Positions 33,530 to 43,084 of a stretch of DNA of 64,000 nt are shown here, piece by piece. Below the pieces are notes generated by a model. The model saw only the letters and a program-made list of their open reading frames with translations. It searched no databases and was not told the origin of the DNA. The translations under genes and the position numbers were made by a program. The stretch is from Beta vulgaris subsp. vulgaris (lineage: Eukaryota; Streptophyta; Magnoliopsida; Caryophyllales; Amaranthaceae). How positions within the stretch are numbered: position 1 is the stretch's first letter; each line of letters opens with the position of its first letter. The DNA lies in contig NC_079208.1 in assembly GCF_026745355.1 (NCBI RefSeq), positions 25,216,305 through 25,280,304 of the forward strand. Direction: 5' to 3'.

Positions 33530-33980
33530 CTCATTCAAAAAGACCACCTCTAATAATTAAACACAACCATTCATTATAATGCATCAATTATTATTTAAGT
33601 ACATACAAACACATATTCAAATCACACGTATAGAACAAGCTAAGATAGTGACATGTTCAATTGTATGCATGCAGCCGAAGGTTCTTATCACTCCAACCTA
33701 ACCCATTCTTGGAGGTCTAATCTCACTAGTGAATATATGCCAACTTTTCAAATTTAAGGAAAATCCGGCAGCATTTCCCTACAGTTCTCCAAGTACACAG
33801 TGTAATCTCACTAGGATAGATATGCTTCCTTCAAGTTCAGATCTGTTGATGCTGGTAGACTTGCTCCTGCTAGACACATCATTAAGATGAATCAACATAA
33901 TAATACTGATAAGCAAATCATTATGTGTTCCTTAAGAAGCAAAGAAATAAAGATGAAGGATTTGCACATGCAAAGCTTTA
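33530..33980. other. Upstream region of TNP2
   Basis: AT-rich DNA without coding between the TNP2 start and the Harbinger-like insertion. It should contain the transposase promoter, but I see no convincing TATA element. Confidence 0.4.
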
Positions 33981-35129
33981 GGGGGCGTTTGGTTGTGGGG
34001 CTTCAAGAAAGGGTAAGGGAAACAAGTCTCTTGATTCCCTTTGTTGATGTTTGTTGGGTCCTTTTAATCATTCTCTTTACCCCTTCCTTCCCCCGAAGTC
34101 CTCTACATCCATTCCCCACACGCTCCTAAGGTTTCACTTACCCTTTCCCTCATGCTACTCTATGGTCATCTTGACTCATTATTGACCACCACTCAAGCCA
34201 CCACAACCACCACTCATGCCACTGAACCACCACTGCAGCCACCCTGCGACACATCAAACCCGACCACCACCCAACCACCCTACGACATATCGAACCACCA
34301 TGAAACCAACACCCACCACCATCCAACCACCGCATGAAAAAACCCAACCCCCACGAAACTAACACCCACTGCCATCCAACCACCACAAAAAACACCCAGC
34401 CACCGCAAAACTAACACCCACCATCATCCATCCACCACACGAAATCAACTACCCACCACAAAACCAACACTTACCACCACCCAATGACCCCATGACATAC
34501 CAAACCACCACGAAACCAACCCCATTCACCACGTAACCACCTCGCTGAACATTCAACCATCACAAAATCAACACCTACGACCCCCTGGCTCCCCACAAAA
34601 CCACCAGACACCCGAAACCAAAATCAAACCACCACCCCACCACCATCACAACCGCAAAACCGCATACCTAGAAAACCCAAAAATGAAAAAAAAAAACAGA
34701 GTAAAAAAAATTTACCTTTTGATTTCTTTAATTATGGTTTTATTTGGTTAAATTCGGCCATGAAAACTTCAGATCTGAAATTTTTATGGTCGAATTTGAC
34801 CTTTAAAACGTAAGATTTGAGTTTTTATGGTGGTGGAAAAATGAGACGGCAAAAGGGCACCGGCGGCAGCAACAAAAGAGAGACGTTGATGGCAGCAAAG
34901 AGGGGGCAGCGCGCCGGCGAGATACCGGCAGCGGGAGGTGGTAGCGGCGACGAGGTGGTGGCAGTGGTTATTGGGAGAGAGAGTGTGTGTATGTATGTTA
35001 ATAGTGAGAGGAGAGAGATATATTAATACTAACCAAACAACTCTTTTAATCAAAGGGTTTACCTTTCCATTCTCCTTGTCTCTCTTTCTTGAACCATTTC
35101 CCTTTCCCCGTCCTAAACCAAACGCCCCC
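33981..35129. mobile_element. PIF/Harbinger-like non-autonomous element
   Basis: The inverted ends GGGGGCGTTTGGTT and AACCAAACGCCCCC are flanked by TTA (33978-33980 and 35130-35132), the Harbinger target. The 1149-bp element has no transposase. Its core is a proline/threonine-codon-like ACC-rich repeat (34170-34680) followed by GA-rich DNA; ORFs there reflect composition. It lies in the outer CACTA upstream of TNP2. Confidence 0.85.
34170..34680. repeat. CCA/ACC-rich degenerate repeat
   Basis: Variants of ACCACCACC, AACCAACACCCACCA and CATCCAACCACC fill the core of the Harbinger-like element. Strong strand asymmetry (C-rich, almost no G). Confidence 0.85.
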
Positions 35130-35639
35130 TTAGTTCTTTCTTTTATGGTCTAAAAATTTTTGTCTTAGTAGTGAGACATCATGTTTGACTTATCTGTGAA
35201 GGTCAATGTTTTAAGGGGATGTATATGTTGACCAATTAATTCCCTATGAGTCCATTTTGTGGTATTATTTTGAATTATCTGAAAAAATAAGACCGACTGC
35301 AAGCAGACACATATTGATCACAACTGTAAAAGATCTTGCTAACTCGTGCAACCGTCAACTTTAAATTCAAGCTTGTTTTTGAGAGTTTTAAGGTTTGCAC
35401 CCTGCTAATGACTTCATCTAGAATGATGACGTCAAACACGAACATACGTTTTCGTGTGCAGAAAGAAGCGAAAACAGGAATGAGAAGGAGGAAATTAAAA
35501 TAAGAAAATTTGTGATGATAATATTGGGTGCGATCCTCTATTGTAAGGAAAACATTAGCAGACCCTAGGTTTTCCTTATAAAGAATGCAGAATATACCCC
35601 GACTCTTTAACCCAAAAAATATATATGCTAATGTTTTAA

Positions 35640-35927
35640 TTAAGGAAAAATAAGTGGTAAAAAAAGAACCAATTTTTAGAAGGAATCAATTTTTTTAAAA
35701 AAATATATTTAAAAACCAAAATAACCACTTGATAGGAATAAGAGGTTTCTTTCATATTTGAAATTTCTGAAGAGGTGCAAAAATACCATCTTTTGAAAAA
35801 GTGGTCTATACTATCATAGTATAAGAGACCTCTTCTCTAACAAATTAGGTGTGTTTTGCTAAAGAATCACCTATGTCATCAATGAGGTCTCTTATGGGTG
35901 ATTCCTTAGCACGTATTTGTAATAGTG
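35640..35927 (-). repeat. Right terminus and subterminal repeats of the outer CACTA
   Basis: The terminus is CACTATTACAAATACG on the minus strand. Inward, GGTGATT, GAGGTCTCTTAT and AGTGGTCTAT recur. About 100 bp align at roughly three quarters identity with the left end at 12095, which shows that the two nested CACTA elements are relatives. Confidence 0.75.
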
Positions 35928-35936
35928 TAGGCCAAA

Positions 35937-36534
35937 TCTTGCAATTGCAGTCAATGTGGTTAGTAGGTTCATGAGTGATCCTGGTAAGGAGCATTGGCAG
36001 GCAGTCAAGAGGATCTTTCGGTATCTTAGTGGTACGTCATATATTGGTATCATCTATGGAGGTGATATCGCATGTTTAGTTGCGGAATATTCTGATTCTG
36101 ATTATGCTGGAGATGTGGATGGTAGAAGATCTATGATTGGTTATGTGTTCACTCTTGGTGATTCTGTGGTAAGTTGGAAAGCAACTTTGCAGCCTACGGT
36201 AACTTTGTCTACTACTGAGGCAAAGTATATGGCCTTGACGGAAGCAACTAAGGAGGGAATCTGCTTAAAGAGGTTAATTAGTGATTTGGGTCTACATCAT
36301 GATAAGGCAACAATGTATTCCGACAGCTAAAGTGCGATATGTTTGGCCAAGGATCAAGTCCATCATCAGAGGACTAAACACATTGATGTCAAGTATCATT
36401 TTCTGAGAAGTGAAACAAGGATTAAGGTGAAGAAGGTAGGAACAGCTGATAATCCTGCTGATATGTTCACCAAGCCGGTTCCGCAGAGTAAGTTTCAGCA
36501 TTGTTTGGAATTACTCAATATTCGTGATTGTTAG
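35937..36534 (+). pseudogene. Ty1/copia RNase H, 3' end of pol
   Basis: The frame starts next to the CACTA end (LAIAVNVVSRFMSDPGKEHW). It shows the copia RNase H: EYSDSDYAGDVDGRRSMIGY, TLSTTEAKYMALTEA, then a TAA at 36328-36330 where glutamine is usual (YSDS/stop/SAICLAK), then KHIDVKYHFLR and ADMFTKPVP, ending at 36534. Reverse transcriptase, integrase and gag, which should lie on the far side of the CACTA insertion, are not in the window. A dead fragment. Confidence 0.9.
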
Positions 36535-36685
36535 TTGCCCTCTTGGGGTAATTTTGGAGTCCTTAGGGACTAATCTGCTCTGGTTGTCTTTTGGGACAAA
36601 TCTGGTGTAGGGAGTTTATGGGCGTTGTGATCAATGCATCTAGCTTTCTGGCTATTGTGAGAGGATTCAAGTCAAGTTGGAGATT

Positions 36686-37188
36686 TGTAAGAATAGTGCC
36701 TTGAATGTGTTTGTCAAAATGCGTCAAAGCGGTGTTTTGGGGTACCGCCCGATCGGGACGGGCGAGACCGCCCAATCGGGACCGGGACAAAGCTGAGGAA
36801 GCGTAGTAATTGGAGATGGTCCGATGTCATCGGGCAGGGGAGCCCAATCAGGCGAAATCACCGAATTATGACAGGGCGAGTTTCGCCCGACCGGGCGCGC
36901 AACAAAACATGGGAGTATTAATTATCGCCTGATCGGGCGGATGTCGCCCGACCCGATCGGACGGGTGCGCGGTTTTTTCGGTAGACGCGTTTTTACACGC
37001 GGAGTATAAATAGGTTATTATACCTAATTGTTTAGACTACGAATTTAGTCTAATTCCCTTTGTAATCTGGTTTTCCTCATATTAATAAAATATTCTCTCT
37101 CTACCGTGGACATAGCCAAATCGGTGAACCACGTAAGTTTGTTGTCTATTTTTCATTATTTTGCATTCTTTATTTGTTTCTTTTTCAC
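36686..37188 (+). repeat. 3' LTR of the copia fragment
   Basis: A purine tract (AAGTTGGAGAT, 36674-36684) precedes TGTAAGAATAG. The LTR contains GC-rich palindromic phrases (CGCCCGATCGGGACGGGCG near 36747) and ends near TTTTTCACA. The right boundary is inferred from TG/CA ends only. Confidence 0.6.
37005..37013 (+). promoter_or_regulatory. TATA box in the copia LTR
   Basis: TATAAATAG in the middle of the LTR, followed by a T-rich leader; the usual position for the U3 promoter. Confidence 0.6.
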
Positions 37189-37295
37189 ATTATTTATAAC
37201 GGTGGGGGATTACTTACTTATAGAGTGTGCTTTCCCCAATCATTTTGAATTATGAAGAATCTATTTAAATAGGTTCTACCTGAATCGTTATGTAG

Positions 37296-37650
37296 GAAAT
37301 GAAACAATTCAACAAAGCTGTCAGGGACTTGATTGGTCGCCTATAGAAAATTGATGGTGACAATTATTTCAAGGTGTAGACAATGATCATGCCTCTTAGT
37401 TGATTGTCTTAACAGTTTCTTCTAGTCGTATTAATTATAGCCAAATACTCAAATGTCAGACTTTTAATGTTGTCAGCAAATTTGTCATTGTTTTACAAAC
37501 TCTAAACCGTATGTTCATCATAAATGTTGGTTCGAGATTTAGACTTATGTGGAATACTGTCAAGAGTTTCCTTGACCCGAAGACCACAACAACGATTACA
37601 GTTCTTGGTAACAAGTATCAGAGCAAGTTACTTGAAATAATAGATGCTAG
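37296..37650 (+). pseudogene. SEC14-like (CRAL-TRIO) gene fragment, two exons
   Basis: Two exons of a plant SEC14-like phosphatidylinositol-transfer gene are visible. Exon A (37296-37373, after TATGTAG) reads AVRDLIGRL, a TAG stop at 37344-37346 where glutamine is usual, then KIDGDNY. Exon B (37499-37650) reads [19 protein letters not shown] and [10 protein letters not shown], then [16 protein letters not shown]. The break falls where an intron is expected, but its acceptor is TTTACAA instead of CAG, and the donor after exon B is GCAAGT. These lipid-transfer proteins act in phosphoinositide signalling and membrane traffic. The fragment cannot be expressed; it may be captured DNA or a host pseudogene. 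Confidence 0.85.
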
Positions 37651-37770
37651 GCAAGTCTTTGATGTCTGCTTGCCCTAAAATTAATAGAGAAGTGGGAAAT
37701 TTATGTATCTAACTATTTATGCTTCAATTGAGCATAATATGCTTAATAAAATGAGTAGTTATATATATTA

Positions 37771-38611
37771 GCCAAAATTGTCAACAACTACCTAATATAT
37801 ATCACTTTTCATAAACAACTACCTAATATAAACTTGTTTTTATACAACTACCTAAGTTAACAATTCCGTCAACGCAACACTACCAAAGACGTTAACTGTT
37901 GAAATTTCCGTCACATCCCAAACCCTAACCCACCCAGCCCCGTCCCAGGCCCAACCCCCCACCCCAGTCCCACCCCTCTCCCACCCCTCCCCCTCCCCCT
38001 CCCCATCTCCGTTCACCGTCGCATCACCTGTCGGATTTTCACGCAATGGGTGGGTGAACGAAGAGGGGGTGTGTCAGATTTTCGCGCACAGCATGGGTCG
38101 GATTTTCGCGCACAGCATGGGTCGGATTTTCGCGCAGGGGGTGGGGGAATCGACGGTGAGCGAAGAGGGGGAGGGTCAGATTTTTGCATAGGGGGTGGGG
38201 GAGGCTGGCAGTGAACGAAGAGGGGGACGGGGGAATCGACGAAGAACGAAGAAGGGTGGTGGAATCAACGGTGAACGAATGCGCAGGGGATGGGGGAGGC
38301 CGACGGTGAATGCACAGGTAGGGGATAGGGGAGGCCGGCGATGAAAGGACGCGCAGGGCGTGGGGGAGGCCGCGGTGATCGGAGGGGTGTTGCGGCTAGG
38401 GTGGAGGGGAAGGGTGGGGGCTGTCAAGGAGTTAGGGTTAGGGTAAAGGGGGTTTAGGGTGGGCCCATGTGACGGAAATTTCAAAATTAACGTCTTTGGT
38501 AGTGTTGCGTTGACGGAATTGTTAACTTAGGTAGTTGTATAAAAAAAAGTTTATATTAGGTAGTTGTTTATGAAAAGTGATATATATTAGGTAGTTGTTG
38601 ACAATTTTGGC
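37771..38611. mobile_element. Mutator-type MITE with long inverted ends
   Basis: About 145 bp at each end are inverted copies, starting GCCAAAATTGTCAACAACTA and including CGTCAACGCAACACTACCAA. The flanks are the 9-bp duplication TATATATTA (37762-37770 and 38612-38620), typical of Mutator. The 841-bp element has no transposase. Its core is GC-rich with tandem GGTCGGATTTTCGCGCACA units (about 38060-38140) and GGGGGAGGC-type repeats, so it is compositionally unlike its flanks. Confidence 0.92.
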
Positions 38612-38660
38612 TATATATTATTGATTTTGTATTGATTAATAATGAAAAAATTCCCAAAAG

Positions 38661-38846
38661 AAGGATTTTTTGGGTGTTTCTCTAATCCGGGTTTCCTTCA
38701 AAACCGGATCACTTAATAATTTATTGATACAGTTTTGGACCGGATCAATAAATAATTTTAATCTGCTGCGAGCCCACCCGATGCGGACCAAAATCAAATC
38801 AGTAACCCGGTTTTGACCGCATCGAATGGGCTTTTTTCCACTAGTG
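38661..38846. mobile_element. Orphan right end of a CACTA element
   Basis: The sequence ends GGGCTTTTTTCCACTAGTG, whose complement (CACTAGTGGAAAAAAG) is a CACTA terminus. Inward are repeated AACCGGATC and GACCGCATCG phrases like those of other subterminal arrays here. No left partner was found, so it is a truncated copy. Confidence 0.55.
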
Positions 38847-39164
38847 AATAACCCAACTGAAAAGGTATATAATTATCAAAAAATAAGTAATTAGACTAGA
38901 TGGTTAATTCAAAATTTAACCAAAATAATACAATATATCCTATATGAACACCAGTGTCTTAGAAAAGAACATGTATTACTAATTAAACACTATTGAGTTC
39001 ATTGAGAAGATATTCTTTCTTCTGAACTTCCTTCCATTTTCGATTGATTTGATTTGTGAGATCTCGACACCAGAACGTATCATTAGTTGTCTTTGAACTA
39101 GTCAAATTGCACTGATACAAGAAAGGAAAGAGGGGTAATTAAAATAAATTTTTCAAGTTTATAA
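38847..39164 (-). other. AT-rich DNA with a short coding-like minus-strand stretch
   Basis: On the minus strand at 39107-39000 a frame reads SSKTTNDTFWCRDLTNQINR and continues KWKEVQKKEYLLNELN. This looks protein-like but matches no family I can name. There is no start or stop context. Confidence 0.25.
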
Positions 39165-39725
39165 TATAATGAACATAATCTTTGAAACATAAAATGAACA
39201 CATTCTAATACTACAATGAGCATGCTCCCACGCACAGTAAATACATTAGAAAATGTAACGAGCATTTAACTAAAATGAACATGTTAGTAATTAATACAAT
39301 GAACATCAACCTAAAAATATGCACTTTGTATTTATAAATAGTAAAAAAAAATATCATATAATCATACAAAGAACATTTGAATAAATATTACACATTTATA
39401 GACAAATATATGATAATCAACCTTCATTAATTCATATCATTTTATTGAATATATAACAAACACATATTTAACAAATGACTAAAATGCAATAAACATGTGG
39501 CCAACATGTTCAGTGAATATATGCTAATAGGACAATGAACATATGCCATAATTCATGTTATTAACAACTAATATGTGCTAAGCACACGATGAGCAATCGT
39601 ACCTAACATATGAGAAAACACATAATAAACAAATGGCTAAAAATAATCAAAATATGACTGACATGAATTCAATGAGTATATTATAATATTACAACGAACA
39701 TATATTTACAGTACAGTGAACATTA
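39165..39725. repeat. Dispersed AATGAACAT-type motif cluster
   Basis: About a dozen variants of (A/C)AATGAACAT (e.g. near 39169, 39190, 39275, 39297, 39534, 39715) recur in the same orientation at irregular 20-60 bp spacing in AT-rich DNA. Confidence 0.7.
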
Positions 39726-41325
39726 CCTATTTTTTTTTTTCTAGGTGTTGAACTCGTTCATCTTTGTTCATTAGCTCTCTCTTTTGTTCATTCGGATATC
39801 AATTGCAAGCTTGTTTTCATTTTTTCACAAACCACTATCAATATTTTCACTGTAAAAAAGAAGGGAAAAAAAAAAGAAATGAAAGTGCAAAATGTAAAAA
39901 AAATGTTCTCTTTTTTTATCAAATGCATAGATCTAATACCTTATGTTGTTGATTTTACTTTGCATTTCGTGTGTTCATCTTCATGTACGTGCAAAAAAAA
40001 TGATGAATTTGAAGAGTGTGATGAGAGAGGTTAGAGAGAAGGTAGAGAGACATTGGAGGATTTGGAGAGAAGAGAGAAGAGAGAGAAAGTCTCTGAAAAT
40101 TTGTGTAGGAAAATAAAATTAGTGAAATCAGAAAAAAGGTTTTATGTTTTTCGGTGCTCGTTGGAGATCTATAGATGTTCTTTTCGTGTGTTTTTCGTTT
40201 AATAAACCTGCGCTTTATGCTATTTGTTGCTACGTTGGGGATGGTGTGCACCATCCTGTAGCAAAACTCGTGCGCACGATCAACCAACTGCATAATTTCT
40301 TCTTATAGCTTCCCCTCCATCCGTTTTTTCTTAGCAAGATGGGAGGATATTTGATGTACATTCCCTACAAGAGTCCGAATTTTGTGGTGATTACAAGTTT
40401 CAAGGTAAATGGGCTATTTTTTCTTAACTACGATGCAGAGGGGGATCCAGGATTTTGAGTGAGTGGTAGCATAAATTTACGGGTATCGATTAAAAAACTC
40501 CATAAAGTATTTTTTTGGTCTATATAGGAAGTAGTTTTCCTAACAAGCTAGTTTCTTCAAGAATTTGTAATTTCGTAGGAAATGTATAATTTTGATTTTA
40601 ACTTACCATGGATATTTCCCCTTAATACCTAAAGCGATCTAGGGAATCAAATTTCTCCACTTTGTTGGAAGTTTTTCCCTATTTTTTCTAATTGAACAAC
40701 TCTATTACCTTCTTCTACCTCCTAGAAAAATCAATTACCATGCTTTCTTTAACTGGGTAAACATTACCTAAATTTGTAAAGTTACAAAACTGTCTCCAGT
40801 TTAATTTTATATCGATTCCGGAAAACTTCAAATATGCCTCTTTATTTATGTTCGTTTCATTATTCATAAATATATATTGATTATTATTATATCTAATTAG
40901 AGTCTTATATAACAAACACATATTTAAATTGTTGTTTCTCAATTGCTAATTTATACCTAACACAAATACACAATTTTTTTCTAATTTACAACATCACGAT
41001 TCTTGCCCATTAGGCCATTAATCCACACGTTTTGGTTATTTTTTCTCTTTGTCCGAATGCAAGATCATTATTTTTTTTTCTCAAAAACTAATATACTCTT
41101 TAAATTAATTGCCTTCTTCTTCTAAAAAAATAAAATAAATTTACCTTCTAGAAATTATAATGGTATTCAACAATACGTTTGTCAATCCAATTTTTATTTT
41201 GATGGGAAAGATTTTCTTTTTCGTAGCTTATGCTTATCTCAAGCTTATTGCATGTCCATGGTATTACTTTTAGATTTTCTAAAAATATGATTATAAGTAG
41301 ACTATATTGATATGTGTTAAATTTT
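39726..41325. other. AT-rich intergenic DNA
   Basis: I see no gene. A GA-rich block (40020-40090) makes spurious ORFs on the minus strand. Nothing else is supportable. Confidence 0.5.
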
Positions 41326-41475
41326 TTTTTTGGTGATTAAAGAGGGGATAAAAACCCTAAACCAACGCAGAGAAACATAACAGGAAAAACTAAAACAAAG
41401 CAATTAAAGCAAACTAAAATAAACTACTCAAACCTCCCACAACTGGTACTTCCTACTCTAGCCAGAACTAAGAGG
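41326..41475 (-). mobile_element. Possible 5'-truncated LINE tail
   Basis: A T-run followed by GGTGATTAAAGAGGGGATAA and an A/C-rich stretch resembles the 3' end of a LINE read backwards, as at 26468. No coding and no clear target duplication. Confidence 0.3.
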
Positions 41476-42183
41476 ACACTATACTTTTTTGTATTTCTAA
41501 TTCGTTTGTATATATCTCTTTCCTGTTAATCCCTCATCTGTTTCTATCTTACATTTTCTTCACTTTGAAGCTTTAATGGAGCCTTTCTTCATAATTTAAC
41601 AACTTCAATACCCATTTCTTCTCATTTTATTTCTTTGTCCCTATGTTTTCAGTCCAATTTATTAACTTTTTTTGCCTGAGATTTATTGTTTTATTCATGT
41701 ATTATATGTTTTAGTCTCCTCTTTTATTTTGGGAAAATTTGTAATCTTTCACTGAAATTAGTATCTTCATTTTTCTTGATTTGTTTGAATTGAAATTGAA
41801 GTGAGAACAATCGATGCATTTTATGACATATTATTGTATCAACTGGAGGATTGATAAGACATTATCTAAGGAGTGACTCGTTAGGGTTAAGAGGGTTGAG
41901 GAGAGAAAGGCAAGGAAGAAGCCTCCATGGAGTTCAAAAACCCTTACTTATTTCTTTCTTCTTTTTTTTTTCTAAGTTAAGTGATTTTTTTTATTTCAAC
42001 CCTCCATGCTACTGTCAGACCCTTATCTACTTCAACCCTCCATTGCTATTGTCAGACCCCCACTATCATTCATTTCTTTTTCCATGTTATCATAGCTGAT
42101 TATGTAAGAATCCATACGTTTAGACTTCATATTTCCCAAACTAATTTGGAGCAAGAGAGCAATAACAACTAGATAATAATTTT
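41476..42183. other. AT-rich flank of the second copia element
   Basis: There is no supported gene. A short direct repeat, TTCAACCCTCCAT...CTGTCAGACCC, occurs at 41995-42027 and 42030-42059. Confidence 0.45.
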
Positions 42184-42365
42184 TGTTAGAGATACATTAG
42201 GCATCTTGAGATAAATATTCTTGTATATTTTCTTTCCTATCTTTTACGGAAGTTAATTATCTTCCTTGATTGCCTCCCCATTGAGGATTCTTGTGTAATA
42301 TGTTACATGATTGTGAATAAGAATGATCTAAGCTTTTTTTTTTTTGCCTATTTTCAACTTTGTCA
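42184..42365 (+). repeat. 5' LTR of the second copia element
   Basis: 182 bp, TGTTAGAGAT to TTTGTCA, followed directly by the primer-binding site. Confidence 0.93.
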
Positions 42366-42381
42366 TGGTATCAAGAGCAGG
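42366..42381 (+). promoter_or_regulatory. Primer-binding site (initiator Met tRNA)
   Basis: TGGTATCAAGAGCAGG directly follows the LTR; it is the usual copia site with one inserted A. Confidence 0.85.
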
Positions 42382-42421
42382 TTAACAAAACCACATAAAA
42401 ATTCCATTTTTTTTTTCCGCC

Positions 42422-43084
42422 ATGGCAGGCGACAAGACTCCTCCACCACCGGCCAAAATTAATACTTCTTCCACTTTTTTCCTTGGACAACAAGATCGTC
42501 ATGGTGATTTTATCACCCCCACTCGTCTCACTCACGAAAACTATGCGGATTCGGCTGCGAATATTCAACTCACGTTGGTGGCTCAACGCATGTTTTCCTT
42601 TGTTGATAGTACTATTACTTCTCCGACTCCTCCATGTACCGAGTCCGACAGGCTAACCATCAATGCCTGTTTTATCCTGGATCACAAATACAATTACACC
42701 CGAGGTATAAAGTACTTTAACTAAATATCGTGACGCTAGTAGACTATGGGATCATTTAAAAAATCGTTTTCTTTTGCCAATGGACCTAGAATTTAACAAA
42801 TTAAATCTTCAATTACTCCTTAGGAACAAATCAAAACCATGCCTGCTTCTACCTACAATGGAAAACCGAATGCTTTGTGGGAGGAACTTTCTCTTATTGA
42901 GCCATCTGTTCGATATTCTTGTTGTTCCAAATGCACTATGTTAGATTTCTATTCTTAACGTCGTGAGACTACAAAATTGAAAGAGTTTTGAATTGGTCGT
43001 TATTCTGAATTTTATACTCAATTGCGGACGAATAGTTTGTCCTCTGATCCCTTACCCACGCTGGACCATGCGTAACATCTTGTT
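42422..43084 (+). pseudogene. Copia gag, N-terminal and middle parts
   Basis: The ATG at 42422 gives MAGDKTPPPPAK and then FFLGQQDRHGDFITPTRLTH, a standard copia gag opening. The frame closes at 42724 after a shift near 42690. Downstream pieces of the middle domain remain, split among frames (ASTYNGKPNALWEELS-like near 42848, TQLRTNSLSSDPLPTLDHA near 43018). Gag forms the particle. Confidence 0.85.

Larger units (their letters stand above)
10547..35927 (-). mobile_element. Outer CACTA element with split TNP2 gene (left border not found)
   Basis: The right end is clear. At 35927 the sequence ends ...GTAATAGTG, whose complement begins CACTATTACAAATACG, followed by subterminal AGTGGTCT/AGACCACTT-type motifs (about 35640-35927). 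It carries TNP2 on the minus strand (33529 to 10897), interrupted by a nested element. The end abuts a copia RNase H frame, so it inserted into a copia element. No matching left terminus or left copia half was found; the start given is only the last part I can attach to the element. Confidence 0.7.

Noticed and set aside
34150..35153. Several ORFs in the Harbinger-like core
   Set aside because: They follow the CCA-rich and GA-rich composition on both strands.
12095..35927. One CACTA element from 12095 to 35927 instead of two
   Set aside because: The ends do resemble each other, but the TNP2 frame joins precisely across 12094/31675 with a 3-bp flank, which requires 31671 to pair with 12095.
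37852..38484. Gly- and Pro-rich ORFs in the Mutator-type MITE
   Set aside because: They arise from GC-rich tandem repeats; no start context or domain.
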